NCBI GenBank assembly: GCA_022446885.1 | Contig: JAKVBU010000012.1 | Location: 48,440-112,439 of the forward strand | Direction: 5' to 3' | Source of the DNA: Phycisphaerales bacterium | GTDB taxonomy: Bacteria > Planctomycetota > Phycisphaerae > Phycisphaerales > SM1A02 | DNA length: 64,000 nt | In this document: positions 15,468 through 25,330 of the stretch, piece by piece | How the letters are laid out: each line of letters starts with the position of its first letter | Position numbering within the stretch: the stretch's first letter is position 1 | Program-made: the position numbers and the translations under genes | The notes under the pieces: generated by a model | What the model saw: the letters and a program-made list of their open reading frames with translations, nothing else | What the model was told of the DNA's origin: nothing | Database searches by the model: none

Positions 15468-17702
15468 ATGGACCCCCTTGCCTTGGTCGCCGCCGCGGCC
15501 CTCAACGTCGAAACCCCCCTCATTCCTCGTGAGATTCTCTTTGGCAACCCCGAGCGATCGAGCGTCGGAATCAGTCCTGACGGCTCCACCCTCTCCTTCC
15601 GAGCCCCGGTCGACGGCGTGATGAATGCCTGGGTCCAGCCCATCGGCGGCGAAGCTCGCCCCCTGACGAAGTTCACAGATCGCCCCATCGGCAACCTCAA
15701 CTGGTCATGGAATGGCCAGCAACTGCTCTTCACCAAGGACAAAGGCGGCGATGAGAACAACCACGTCTACGCGGTAGACATTGATGACGCCGAGGTGCAT
15801 GACCTCACACCCATCGATGGCGTTGCTGCGATGATCAGTGGCTCCAGCAAGGATCGTCCGGACCAGATCGTGATTGGCATCAACGACCGTGACGCTCGTT
15901 ACCACGATCTCTACGTGGTCAACACACGCACCGGGGATCGAACACTCTTGCAGGAGAACGATGGCTATGCGGGCTATCTCCTCGACACCGAGTGGAATGT
16001 GCGCGGTCGCGTCAACATGACGGAAGACGGCGGGCACCTCACCGAACTCAAGGATCCAACAACCGGTGAGTGGTTCGAGTTCCTCAAGGTGGGCCAGGAA
16101 GACTCCATGAACACACAGCCGGGTTCCTTCAACAAGGCCGGCGACAAACTCTTTGGCGCATCTTCCATCGGTCGCGACAAGACCGCCCTCGTCTGGTGGT
16201 CGCCGGTCAAGGGTGGCGGCGACAACCCGACCGTCGTGTTCGAGTCGGACAAGGCCGACGTCAGTGGCGGTATGGGTAACCCCGACACACATGAGCCCGA
16301 AGCCGTCGCGGTGAACTACCTGCAACCTGAGTGGCACGTGATCGATGACAGTGACGACCTGTCGGGAGACTTCGCCGCACTTGAACGCTTGGGCGGCAAG
16401 GACTTCTCCGTCTCCGATCGCACCAAGGACAACCGCACTTGGATCGTGGTGTTCGGCGCCCCTGACGAAGTGCCCACCTACTGGAAGTGGAACCGAGACA
16501 CGAAGACGGGTGAGAAACTCTTCACCACATGGCCAGATCTGGAAGGCCAACCACTACAGCCCATGCAGGGTGTTGAGATCACGGCTCGCGACGGGCTGGT
16601 GCTGCCGTCTTATCTCACGCTTCCACCGAACTGGACACAAGGCACACCCGTTCCCACGATCGTGTTGGTTCACGGCGGCCCCTGGGCTCGTGACAGCTGG
16701 GGCTACCACCCATGGCACCAGTGGCTCGCCAACCGTGGCTATGCGGTCATCAGCCCGAACTTCCGAGGCTCGACTGGTTTCGGCAAGGGCCACGTCAATG
16801 CCGGCGACCGCGAGTGGTACGGCAAAATGCAGGACGACCTCAACGACACCGCCGAGTGGATGGTCAAGAAGGGGTACGCCGATGAGAACAACATCGCCAT
16901 CATGGGCGGCTCATACGGCGGCTACGCAACGTTGGCAGGCATGACCCGCGATCCCGAGTTGTGGGCCTGCGGCGTAGACATTGTCGGCCCATCGCACGTA
17001 GGAACGTTGCTCAAGACGATTCCGCCTTACTGGGCACCGGCGATCAAGATGTTCGAGTCTCGGGTCGGTTCGTTGGACGAACCTGCTTGGCTCGACGCGA
17101 TCTCACCGCTGACTCACGTTGACTACATCAGCAAGCCGTTGCTCATCGGTCAGGGCGCAAACGACCCACGTGTGAAGGTGTCCGAGAGCAATCAGATCGT
17201 TGAGGCGATGAACGAGCGCGACTTGCCCGTCACCTACATCGTCTTCCCTGATGAAGGGCACGGATTCCGAAACCCTCAGAACAACATGGCGTTCAATGCT
17301 GCGACAGAGGCGTTTCTCGCCGAGCATCTCGGCGGCCGCCTCGAGCCCATCGGCACATCCATCGCTGACTCCTCAGCTCAGGTCCGCGACAAGGGCGGTC
17401 TAGACTTCGGAGCCACCGAGACGTGGGTTGCAACTGGCGAGGATGACGACACCCCGGAGATTCTCCGGATGAAGGTGTCAATCGACGACCTCACACCAGA
17501 GCAGGCTGAACAGTACGAGGAGTTCAAGGCTCAGATGAGCCAGATTCCCGCTGAGCAGCTTCCACTGGTGCTCAACATGCTCATCGCCCAGTCTGGGCAG
17601 GCGCCCGAGGAAGACAAGCCGCTGGTGGCGATGATTGTGCAACTCCTCAACGAGCGGGTCAATGCTCCGGAGGCCACAGCCGACGTTCCGACGACGCCCT
17701 GA
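15468..17702 (+). CDS. Prolyl oligopeptidase family (S9) serine peptidase
   Basis: 744 residues from the ATG at 15468, which has GGAGG five bases upstream; the GTG at 15456 is part of that ribosome-binding site. Residues about 30-380 form a PD40-type propeller (GISPDGSTLSF, WSWNGQQLLFTKD) and about 400-640 the alpha/beta-hydrolase domain. The catalytic triad reads Ser482 in GGSYGGYA, Asp566 in GANDPRV and His598 in DEGHGF. This is the acylaminoacyl-peptidase/dipeptidyl-peptidase type that cleaves short peptides. The last 100 residues are an acidic, Gln-rich extension (LTPEQAEQYEEFK) beyond the usual family end. Export is possible but the N-terminal hydrophobic segment lacks basic residues. 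Confidence 0.88.
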   Translation: MDPLALVAAAALNVETPLIPREILFGNPERSSVGISPDGSTLSFRAPVDGVMNAWVQPIGGEARPLTKFTDRPIGNLNWSWNGQQLLFTKDKGGDENNHVYAVDIDDAEVHDLTPIDGVAAMISGSSKDRPDQIVIGINDRDARYHDLYVVNTRTGDRTLLQENDGYAGYLLDTEWNVRGRVNMTEDGGHLTELKDPTTGEWFEFLKVGQEDSMNTQPGSFNKAGDKLFGASSIGRDKTALVWWSPVKGGGDNPTVVFESDKADVSGGMGNPDTHEPEAVAVNYLQPEWHVIDDSDDLSGDFAALERLGGKDFSVSDRTKDNRTWIVVFGAPDEVPTYWKWNRDTKTGEKLFTTWPDLEGQPLQPMQGVEITARDGLVLPSYLTLPPNWTQGTPVPTIVLVHGGPWARDSWGYHPWHQWLANRGYAVISPNFRGSTGFGKGHVNAGDREWYGKMQDDLNDTAEWMVKKGYADENNIAIMGGSYGGYATLAGMTRDPELWACGVDIVGPSHVGTLLKTIPPYWAPAIKMFESRVGSLDEPAWLDAISPLTHVDYISKPLLIGQGANDPRVKVSESNQIVEAMNERDLPVTYIVFPDEGHGFRNPQNNMAFNAATEAFLAEHLGGRLEPIGTSIADSSAQVRDKGGLDFGATETWVATGEDDDTPEILRMKVSIDDLTPEQAEQYEEFKAQMSQIPAEQLPLVLNMLIAQSGQAPEEDKPLVAMIVQLLNERVNAPEATADVPTTP

Positions 17703-17743
17703 CACACCACCGCTGTACCATCACCGCTGATGGGACAGTCTTC

Positions 17744-19114
17744 GTGACGGGAACAGAATCGACCGCAGGGCGGACGTCTATCCGCCTCCAGCCGAACGGG
17801 CGGCCGCGAGTCGTTGTGCTGGGAGGCGGCTTTGGCGGCTTGGCGGCCGTGCGCGAATTGCGCAAGAGCAATGCCGACGTGATTCTGGTGGATCGCTGCA
17901 ATCACCACCTGTTCCAGCCCCTTCTGTATCAGGTAGCAACGGCGACGCTTGATGCCAGTGACATCGCCTCGCCCATTCGAACAGTGCTGCGCCGGCAACA
18001 AAACGCGGTGGTGGTGCTTTCGAAGGCGACCGCCATCGACCTTGAGAGACAGCAACTCATGCTGGAGGGCGTGCACGAGGGGCAAGCCGAACCGATGCCA
18101 TTTGATTGGCTCGTCATCGCCACCGGCGCTCATCATGCCTATTTCGGGCATGACGATTGGGCGAAACGGGCACCGGGCCTCAAGACCCTTGAAGACGCCA
18201 TTGACATTCGGTCACGCTTTCTGCTCGCATTCGAGAATGCAGAGGTGGAGGGTGACGACAAGTGTCGTCGTGCCGAATTGACATTTGTGATCGTTGGTGG
18301 TGGGCCTACCGGGTGCGAACTGGCTGGGTCGATGGCCCAGTGCGCCCGCTGCAGCATGCCGCGTGACTTTCGTGGCGTAGACACCCGAACCGCACGCATC
18401 GTTCTGATTCAAGGTGGCGACAGAGTCCTTCCAACGTTCTCTCCCAAGACTTCAGCGCGGGCCCAGCGCATCCTCGAGCGGCTCGGCGTTGAGGTGCGAT
18501 TGAACCAGCATGTAACCGACATCAAGGAAGAGGGTGTCTTCGTGGGCGACGATTTCACGCCGGCGAGAAACGTGTTTTGGGCAGCAGGCGTGCAGGCGCC
18601 CTCCATCACTCGCACGATGGGCATTGAAGTGGACCGCGCCGGGCGGATCCCCGTCGGGGGAGACTGTGCCATTGCGGGGCACCCCAATGTGTTTGCCATC
18701 GGAGACGTCGCTTCTGCAACCTGCGCCAAGACAGGGCGGCCTGTTCCCGGAGTGGCACAGGGCGCCATCCAGACGGGCAGGCATGTCGGGCGGATTATTG
18801 CCAAAGAGATCAGGGGAAAGACATCTGATCGACCGGCGTTCAAGTACTTCGACAAAGGGTCACTCGCCTCGCTGGGCTCCGGCAGGGCGGTGGCCGACAT
18901 CTGGGGGTTGAGTGTCGGCGGTCGATTGGCTTGGCTCATCTGGGGCCTCGTTCACATCATGTTCCTGGTTGGGTTCCGCAATCGGATCAGCGTGATGGTG
19001 CAGTGGTCCATTCAGGCGATCTTCCATCAACGTGGCGCGCGCCTGATCGCCGGCGAGGAGGAAGTGCGGGTGAAGTTGCCGGAGCTCCCTTCGAACCGGG
19101 ATCACGGATCGTGA
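17744..19114 (+). CDS. ndh: Type II NADH dehydrogenase (NDH-2)
   Basis: 456 residues from a GTG; the nearby ATG at 17729 runs into a stop after five codons. VVVLGGGFGGLAAVREL is the FAD-binding motif, HHLFQPLLYQVATATL is the NDH-2 signature, and FVIVGGGPTGCELAGSM is the NADH-binding motif; FAIGDVAS contacts FAD. The C-terminus has a hydrophobic segment (LAWLIWGLVHIMFLVGF) for membrane attachment. The enzyme passes electrons from NADH to quinone without proton pumping. Its stop overlaps the GTG of the flippase-like gene (GTGA), placing it at the head of the arn block, although it has no known role in that pathway. Confidence 0.92.
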   Translation: MTGTESTAGRTSIRLQPNGRPRVVVLGGGFGGLAAVRELRKSNADVILVDRCNHHLFQPLLYQVATATLDASDIASPIRTVLRRQQNAVVVLSKATAIDLERQQLMLEGVHEGQAEPMPFDWLVIATGAHHAYFGHDDWAKRAPGLKTLEDAIDIRSRFLLAFENAEVEGDDKCRRAELTFVIVGGGPTGCELAGSMAQCARCSMPRDFRGVDTRTARIVLIQGGDRVLPTFSPKTSARAQRILERLGVEVRLNQHVTDIKEEGVFVGDDFTPARNVFWAAGVQAPSITRTMGIEVDRAGRIPVGGDCAIAGHPNVFAIGDVASATCAKTGRPVPGVAQGAIQTGRHVGRIIAKEIRGKTSDRPAFKYFDKGSLASLGSGRAVADIWGLSVGGRLAWLIWGLVHIMFLVGFRNRISVMVQWSIQAIFHQRGARLIAGEEEVRVKLPELPSNRDHGS

Positions 19115-20241
19115 GGTCTCCCAGACTGCTGCAATTCATTCGCCTTTTCCTGATCACGGCCGGTATTGCGGTAGTGGTGATTGCTGTGCACTGGGGCGAC
19201 GGCGTTGAGGTGACCGCCGGTTGGAAGTTAGGCACATTGCCTCCGGAGGATGCATCGCGATACGTTCCGGTCGAAGGGGCGGCATATCTAGATAGCGGTA
19301 TGTGGTCAGTCACGCTCGAGGACGGGCAGAAGGTGGTTGTTGACGAAGCCGTGTTTCGGCCGGGCATCCTGCGAATGCTCGCTGACGCCGGTGGATTCTT
19401 TCTCGTGCTTTCTCTACTGGTGGTTGGGTGCGTGCATCCTCTGCAGGCGACGAGATGGTGGATTCTCATGCGAGTCCGTGGGCTGCGAGCGCCGTGGGTG
19501 CGCACCTTGCGACTCGTATACATCGGGGCATTCAGCAACTTCCTGCTGCCGGGCACCGAAGGCGGCGACGTGGTGAAAGCCTGGGGCGCTGCCAAGGGAA
19601 CCGATCGCAGGATGGACGCCGTCATGAGCGTCGTCTTCGATCGCATCACCGGCCTCGTTGGGCTCGCGATTCTGGCTGCCGTATTCAGTTTCGCGCTGGC
19701 GGAGTCAGATCTGGCTCGGGAGATTGGCGCTTGGACGTGGATCGGCCTGCTTGTTGTATTCGTCGGAGGTATCGGCGCATTTGCCGCCATGCTTCGAGGC
19801 TGGCTGCGGCTACCTGGAGTCGTCGCCCGGTTTGGAGGGGGGCTCCCCGGCAAACTGGAGGCCGCCTTTCGATCCTATGGCCACCATCCTTGGGCCATCT
19901 GCGGCGCGACGGGTGTGTCGGTATTGGTGCAATTGTGTCTGGCCGCCGCAGCCGCCGGTTGCGCCTGGTCGGTGGGCTCGGAGCACACCCTCTGGGTCAT
20001 GCTGGCAGCCATGCCCGTCTTGTTTCTCGCGGCGGCCGTGCCGCTGACTTGGCAGGGCGTGGGCGTCATGGAAGCAATCGGTATCGCCCTGCTGGCAACA
20101 CCGGGATTGGCCACCGTAAATCAGGTTGTGGGCACGCTTGTGCTGTATCGCCTGCTGGAACTCACCTGGGCCCTCGTGGGGGGTCTGCTGCTGCTTCGTG
20201 GCGATGTCCAATTACGGCCTCAGATACCCCCCAGCCAGTAG
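19111..20241 (+). CDS. Flippase-like membrane protein, LPG-synthase transmembrane (UPF0104) family
   Basis: 376 residues from a GTG that overlaps the ndh stop. The protein has about eight hydrophobic segments and the family pattern around RTLRLVYIGAFSNFLLPGTEGGDVVKAW and SVVFDRITGLVGL, as in the transmembrane half of lysylphosphatidylglycerol synthase and YbhN. These proteins are annotated as flippase-like. An extra roughly 80-residue non-membrane loop follows the first segment. It directly precedes arnB, and no arnE/arnF pair is found, so it may flip the L-Ara4N lipid carrier. That role is an inference from context only. Confidence 0.75.
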   Translation: MRSPRLLQFIRLFLITAGIAVVVIAVHWGDGVEVTAGWKLGTLPPEDASRYVPVEGAAYLDSGMWSVTLEDGQKVVVDEAVFRPGILRMLADAGGFFLVLSLLVVGCVHPLQATRWWILMRVRGLRAPWVRTLRLVYIGAFSNFLLPGTEGGDVVKAWGAAKGTDRRMDAVMSVVFDRITGLVGLAILAAVFSFALAESDLAREIGAWTWIGLLVVFVGGIGAFAAMLRGWLRLPGVVARFGGGLPGKLEAAFRSYGHHPWAICGATGVSVLVQLCLAAAAAGCAWSVGSEHTLWVMLAAMPVLFLAAAVPLTWQGVGVMEAIGIALLATPGLATVNQVVGTLVLYRLLELTWALVGGLLLLRGDVQLRPQIPPSQ

Positions 20242-20267
20242 AATGCCCGCCGCAGGCGGCACCTGAC

Positions 20268-21434
20268 ATGCGTACCGATTTTCTCCCATTCGCCCGCCCC
20301 TCGATCAGCGAGGAGGACATTCAGGCCGTGGTCCAGACGCTCCGTAGTGGCTGGATCACGACCGGCTCGCAATGCGCCGCGCTGGAGGGTGCGCTGTCCG
20401 CTCGGCTGGATGGGGCGCAGGTCGTAGCCGCGGCTTCAGGCACTGCCGTCATGGATCTGGTGCTGCGGGCGCTCGAGATCGGCCCCGGAGATGAAGTGAT
20501 CACACCCTCCATGACGTGGGTGTCCACGGTCAATCTCATCACCCTCCGAGGGGCCACGCCGGTGTTCGTCGATGTCGATAGAGACACGATGCTGGTCACT
20601 CCCGAGGCCATTGAAGCAGCCATCACCGACCGAACCCGGGCCGTGATTCCGGTGCACTACTGCGGAGCGCCTTGCGACATGCACCCCATCCGTGCGATCT
20701 GCCAGACGCACGGTGTGTATTGCATTGAAGACGCCGCTCACGCCATTGGAACTTCCTATGACGGGGTTGAAGTTGGCGGCCAAGGCACAGCAATCTTCTC
20801 GCTGCACCCGATCAAGACCATCACGACCGGCGAAGGTGGCCTGCTTGCAACTGACGACGAAGATCTGGCCCGACGAGTGCGAAGGCTGCGATTTCATGGG
20901 CTGGAAGCCGACGCCCATGATCGAAGGCAGCATGGCCGCACCCCAACAGCTCAAGTCCGTGAGCCGGGCCTGAAAGCCAATCTGCCTGACATGAATGCGG
21001 TACTGGGCCTGTCACAGCTGGACCGGCTCGATGCGTTCATCGATCGCCGTGACGCGCTGACCGCCCGTTACAGAGAAGGCCTGGCCTCAATAGATGGCAT
21101 CTCGCCCGTGGCCGATCCGACATGGACGCACCGCCACGGGCGGCACCTGATGATCGTTCGGGTCGAGCCTTCGAAGGCGGGCATGGATCGCGACGAACTC
21201 ATGCGCCGGCTGAAAGACGCCAACATCGGCACCGGCCTTCACTTTCTCGCCGTTCATACGCACGATTGGTATCGGGACAACATGGCCCAGTGGAGCGGCC
21301 GACTACCGAACACCGAATACAACAGTGATCGAATCTGTTCACTTCCGCTCTTTCCTGACATGACTGATGAAGATGTGGATTCCGTACTGGACTCAATCCG
21401 TGCGGCGCTGGCTTGTGCCAAGGTGCCCGCATGA
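20268..21434 (+). CDS. arnB: UDP-L-Ara4O aminotransferase ArnB
   Basis: 388 residues, close to the ~380 of enterobacterial ArnB. It is a fold-type I PLP enzyme of the DegT/DnrJ/EryC1/StrS group: [13 protein letters not shown] near 29, [16 protein letters not shown], the EDAAHAIG motif, and Lys183 in [13 protein letters not shown] as the Schiff-base lysine. ArnB aminates UDP-4-ketopentose to UDP-L-Ara4N. The start ATG at 20268 is 26 bases after the flippase-like gene. Identity as ArnB rather than another sugar aminotransferase rests on the motifs plus the following arnC-A-D-T genes. Confidence 0.9.
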   Translation: MRTDFLPFARPSISEEDIQAVVQTLRSGWITTGSQCAALEGALSARLDGAQVVAAASGTAVMDLVLRALEIGPGDEVITPSMTWVSTVNLITLRGATPVFVDVDRDTMLVTPEAIEAAITDRTRAVIPVHYCGAPCDMHPIRAICQTHGVYCIEDAAHAIGTSYDGVEVGGQGTAIFSLHPIKTITTGEGGLLATDDEDLARRVRRLRFHGLEADAHDRRQHGRTPTAQVREPGLKANLPDMNAVLGLSQLDRLDAFIDRRDALTARYREGLASIDGISPVADPTWTHRHGRHLMIVRVEPSKAGMDRDELMRRLKDANIGTGLHFLAVHTHDWYRDNMAQWSGRLPNTEYNSDRICSLPLFPDMTDEDVDSVLDSIRAALACAKVPA

Positions 21435-22435
21435 GCATGTCCGTATCAGTGGTGGTTCCGGTCTACAACGAGATCGAGAACATCGACACACTCGTCGAGC
21501 GATTGCTGTCGGCCTGCGGTGAACTGCCGCATCGGTGGGAGTTGATCCTTGTCGATGACGGCAGTCAAGACGGTTCGACAGAACGCGTCGAAGTACTGGC
21601 CGAGCAGCACGATGGCCACATCAGGGGCGTGATTCTGAATCGAAACTACGGCCAGCACGCGGCAATCATGTGTGGTTTCGCCCACACGCGCGGGGAAGTC
21701 GTCATCACGATTGACGCTGATCTCCAGAATCCACCAGAGGAGATTCCCCGATTGGTGCAGTGCATTGAGGACGGCGCCGATGTGGTGGGCACGATTCGCC
21801 AGAATCGACAAGACAGCCTGTTCCGCCGTACGGGGTCTCGTTGCATCAACTGGATGGTTCAGAAAGCGACAGGCTCCCCAATGAGCGACTTCGGTTGCAT
21901 GCTTCGCGCATATCGCCGCCCGGTGGTTGACGCCATGCTTCAGTGCCATGAGCGAAGCACCTTCATTCCGGTACTTGCCAACTCATTCGCCAAGCGGCTC
22001 GTCGAGATAGAAGTGGGGCACGCGGAGCGAGCGGCAGGCGAGTCCAAGTACTCACTGTGGAAGTTGGTGAATCTGCAGTTTGACCTGCTCACCAGCATGA
22101 CCACGACGCCGCTGCGCCTGCTGTCCTGGGTGGGCTTGGCCATTTCGATTTCGGGTATCGCATTCGGCCTGTTGCTGCTTTTCCTGCGGCTGGTCATGGG
22201 CGCACAGTGGGCCGGCGAGGGTGTGTTCACGCTCTTCGCCATTCTGTTCATCTTCATCGGAGCGCAGTTCATCGGGCTGGGGCTCCTCGGCGAGTATCTG
22301 GGTCGGGTGTACCACGATGTCCGTGGTCGTCCGAGATACTTCGTTGATCATGTAGCCGGCACGACCCACCTCGATGGTGAGCCGGCACGCAGAACCGCAG
22401 CCATTGCTGCGGCTGGAAGGGAAGGTCGGTCATGA
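21431..22435 (+). CDS. arnC: Undecaprenyl-phosphate 4-deoxy-4-formamido-L-arabinose transferase ArnC
   Basis: 334 residues. The family 2 glycosyltransferase domain shows [24 protein letters not shown], the [14 protein letters not shown] motif and KYSLWKLV; two C-terminal membrane segments follow ([20 protein letters not shown] and the segment near [17 protein letters not shown]). ArnC moves the formylated sugar from UDP to undecaprenyl phosphate on the inner membrane. The ATG at 21431 overlaps the arnB stop (ATGA), and its own end overlaps arnA in the same way. Confidence 0.93.
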   Translation: MSMSVSVVVPVYNEIENIDTLVERLLSACGELPHRWELILVDDGSQDGSTERVEVLAEQHDGHIRGVILNRNYGQHAAIMCGFAHTRGEVVITIDADLQNPPEEIPRLVQCIEDGADVVGTIRQNRQDSLFRRTGSRCINWMVQKATGSPMSDFGCMLRAYRRPVVDAMLQCHERSTFIPVLANSFAKRLVEIEVGHAERAAGESKYSLWKLVNLQFDLLTSMTTTPLRLLSWVGLAISISGIAFGLLLLFLRLVMGAQWAGEGVFTLFAILFIFIGAQFIGLGLLGEYLGRVYHDVRGRPRYFVDHVAGTTHLDGEPARRTAAIAAAGREGRS

Positions 22436-24435
22436 GAGCCGTTGTCTTTGCCTATCACGAAGTCGGTGCTGCGGCGCTGGAAGCACTGCTCACCAGTGAC
22501 ATCGATGTCGTCGCGGTATTCACGCATCGGGATGATCCTTCCGAGGGCGGCTGGTTCAGGTCAGTCGCTCGGCTGGCTGCCGAGCATGGTGTGCCAGCAC
22601 ATGCGCCTGAAGACCCGAATCACCCACTCTGGGTGGAGCGAATCAGCGAACTGGCTCCGGACATGATCCTGTCGGCCCACTACCGGTCGATGCTCGGCGA
22701 GGACATACGATCACTCTGCCCCGGGGCCTGCTTCAACCTGCATGGATCACTGCTCCCGGCCTATCGAGGCAGATGCCCGATCAACTGGGTGCTGGTCAAT
22801 GGCGAGACGACCACCGGCGTGACGCTGCACCACATGACGGCGGTGGCGGACGCAGGGGACATCATCGCCCAACGCAAGGTTGAGATCGATGAAGACGACA
22901 CAGCCTTGACGCTCACCGCCAGAATCTGCGAGAGCACAGGCGAACTGCTTCGCGGGTGCATTGGGGCAATCATCAACGGCACGATCGAGGCGACGGCTCA
23001 AGACGATTCCATTGCAACCACGATGCCCGGCCGGTGTCCCGAAGATGGCCGCATCGACTGGTCCCAGCCTGCCCATGCCGTGAGCAACCTCATCCGGGCC
23101 GTGACGGCGCCATGGCCGGGCGCATTCAGTGAGTCTGGCAGCCGGACTTTCCACGTCTGGGAGGCAACCGTCATGCCTGGGGCACCAGGCGTCGCACCAG
23201 GCACCGTGCTGCAAACCGATGATGCCCTCGTGATCGCATGTGGCGAAGACGCCATTCGGATCGATGCAGGTCAGCCAGCTGACGGCGTCTGGTCTACAGG
23301 CGTGCAACTGGCGGAGGACATGAACTTTGTAGACGGCATGCGTGTTGGCCACGCCGTTGATCGTCGAGGGGCGGACCGCCGCAAGAAGGTCCTGATTCTT
23401 GGAGCAAACGGTTTCATCGGCAGCCATCTGTCTGAGCGATTGCTGAGCGAGGGCGGCTATGAGGTCCATGCCATGGATCTGCACTCAACCAATCTGGATC
23501 ACCTGATTGGCACCGAGCACTTCAACTTCCACGAAGGTGACATCTCGATCAATCGTGAGTGGATCGAGTACCACGTCCGCAAGTGTGATGTGGTGCTGCC
23601 GTTGGTCGCCATTGCAACGCCCATCGAATACGTGAGGAATCCACTTCGAGTCTTCCAACTGGACTTCGAAGAGAATCTGCGGATCATTCGCGACTGTGTC
23701 CGGCATGGAACCCGTGTCATCTTCCCGTCCACCAGCGAGGTGTACGGAATGTGTGGAGACTCGTACTTCAACGAGAACACCTCACCGCTTGTCACGGGCC
23801 CCATCAAGAGCCAGCGGTGGATCTACTCCTGCTCAAAGCAGCTCCTTGATCGGGTGATCTGGGCCTACGGTCAGCGTGATGGGCTTCGGTTCTCGCTGTT
23901 CAGGCCATTCAACTGGATCGGTCCCAGGCTCGATTCGCTCGATTCGGCACGGATCGGTTCATCAAGAGCCATCACTCAGCTGATCCTGAACCTGGTGGAA
24001 GGCACACCCATTCAATTGGTGGACGGCGGCGAGCAGAAGCGCTGCTTTACCGATGTCGATGACGGGGTCGATTGCCTCTATCGTTTGATTGCTGACGATT
24101 CAGGTCGAGTGGATGGTGGCATTGTGAATGTCGGTAACCCGGAGCACGAGTACAGCATTCGGGAGTTGGCTGAGACGCTGGTCGCGAAATTCGACGCCCA
24201 TGAACTGCGTGGCAATTACCCGCCCTTTGCCGGGTACAGAGTGATCGAGTCGGGTGCCTATTACGGCAAGGGCTATCAAGATGTGCAGCATCGCCGCCCC
24301 TCGATCGAGAATGCCAAGCGTTTGGTGGGGTGGACTCCCAAGGTTGGATTCGAGGAGTCGATCGAGCGGACGCTCGACTGGTTCCTGAGAGACCACGAGG
24401 GCAAACTGGCACAGGCCGCCCTCCCCGTGGGATGA
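22432..24435 (+). CDS. arnA: Bifunctional UDP-L-Ara4N formyltransferase / UDP-glucuronate decarboxylase ArnA
   Basis: 667 residues (660 in E. coli). The N-terminal formyltransferase domain (about 1-305) has Asn102 and His104 in FNLHGSLLP and Asp140 in VADAGD, the same residue numbers as the E. coli catalytic triad. The C-terminal dehydrogenase/decarboxylase domain begins with [13 protein letters not shown], carries Ser435-Glu436 in PSTSEVYG, and Arg621 in HRRPSIENA, equivalent to the E. coli Glu434 and Arg619. Both activities therefore look intact: oxidative decarboxylation of UDP-glucuronate and N-formylation of UDP-L-Ara4N. It overlaps arnC by 4 bases. Confidence 0.97.
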   Translation: MRAVVFAYHEVGAAALEALLTSDIDVVAVFTHRDDPSEGGWFRSVARLAAEHGVPAHAPEDPNHPLWVERISELAPDMILSAHYRSMLGEDIRSLCPGACFNLHGSLLPAYRGRCPINWVLVNGETTTGVTLHHMTAVADAGDIIAQRKVEIDEDDTALTLTARICESTGELLRGCIGAIINGTIEATAQDDSIATTMPGRCPEDGRIDWSQPAHAVSNLIRAVTAPWPGAFSESGSRTFHVWEATVMPGAPGVAPGTVLQTDDALVIACGEDAIRIDAGQPADGVWSTGVQLAEDMNFVDGMRVGHAVDRRGADRRKKVLILGANGFIGSHLSERLLSEGGYEVHAMDLHSTNLDHLIGTEHFNFHEGDISINREWIEYHVRKCDVVLPLVAIATPIEYVRNPLRVFQLDFEENLRIIRDCVRHGTRVIFPSTSEVYGMCGDSYFNENTSPLVTGPIKSQRWIYSCSKQLLDRVIWAYGQRDGLRFSLFRPFNWIGPRLDSLDSARIGSSRAITQLILNLVEGTPIQLVDGGEQKRCFTDVDDGVDCLYRLIADDSGRVDGGIVNVGNPEHEYSIRELAETLVAKFDAHELRGNYPPFAGYRVIESGAYYGKGYQDVQHRRPSIENAKRLVGWTPKVGFEESIERTLDWFLRDHEGKLAQAALPVG

Positions 24436-24442
24436 TGCGCAC

Positions 24443-25330
24443 ATGAAGATCGGGCTGCGGGTCGATGTAGACACCTATCGTGGTACCCGGACGGGGCTGC
24501 CGCGTCTGCAAGATGCGCTGGACCGCCGTGGCATCTGTGCCTCGTTCTTTCTGACCGTGGGCCCCGACAACATGGGACGCCACCTGCGGCGGATCTTCAG
24601 GCCAACCTTCCTGCTGAAGATGTTCAGAAGCGGCGCCGGTTCTCTGTACGGGTGGGACATATTGCTGCGAGGCACACTGTGGCCTGGGCCTGTCATTCAT
24701 CGAAGATTGGCATGGAGCATCCGGCGGCTCGGTGATACCGGGCATGAGATAGGGAATCACGCATGGGATCACCACCTGTGGCAGGCCAAAGCCCACCGGC
24801 TGCCCAGAGAGCGGGTGATCGAGCAGATTGAGCGAGCGCACGAGGCGATTGCACTGTCTACCGGCCGCGTTCCAACTTGTATCGCGGCCCCTGGCTGGCG
24901 TTGCAAAGAATCACTGCTTTCGACACGGGAGCAGTTTGGGTACGCCTACGCCAGTGACTGTCGAGGTGAGGGTGTGTTCCAGCCGGTCGTGGAGGATCAA
25001 CCTGCAGGCCCGCCACAGGTGCCGGTGAATCTGCCCACGTGGGATGAGGTGATCGGTGTCAACAAGTGCACACGTCTGGATGCATTTCCAGCGATCGCAT
25101 CCAACATCCGAAGAGACGGGTACAACGTGCTGACCGTGCATGCCGAGTGTGAAGGAGGCGCCGCGGCTCGCGACTTCGAGCAATTCCTCGACGTCATGAT
25201 CGACCAGGGTTGGTCGTTCGTGCCGCTGGGTGAACTTGTTCCGGATCAAGTCGAGAGTGGCCACATGACCACCGGTTGGATTCCCGGCCGTGACGGCTGG
25301 GTAGCGATGCGGGCGGTTGACGTCACATGA
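24443..25330 (+). CDS. arnD: 4-deoxy-4-formamido-L-arabinose-phosphoundecaprenol deformylase ArnD
   Basis: 295 residues (296 in E. coli). It is a polysaccharide-deacetylase fold protein: LRVDVDTYRGTRTGLPRL at the start with the metal-binding Asp residues, HEIGNHAWDHHLWQ with the His pair, CIAAPGWRC and the final VLTVHAECEGG. ArnD removes the formyl group after transfer to the lipid carrier, which makes the pathway irreversible. It is separated from arnA by 7 bases and overlaps arnT by 4 (ATGA). Confidence 0.95.
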   Translation: MKIGLRVDVDTYRGTRTGLPRLQDALDRRGICASFFLTVGPDNMGRHLRRIFRPTFLLKMFRSGAGSLYGWDILLRGTLWPGPVIHRRLAWSIRRLGDTGHEIGNHAWDHHLWQAKAHRLPRERVIEQIERAHEAIALSTGRVPTCIAAPGWRCKESLLSTREQFGYAYASDCRGEGVFQPVVEDQPAGPPQVPVNLPTWDEVIGVNKCTRLDAFPAIASNIRRDGYNVLTVHAECEGGAAARDFEQFLDVMIDQGWSFVPLGELVPDQVESGHMTTGWIPGRDGWVAMRAVDVT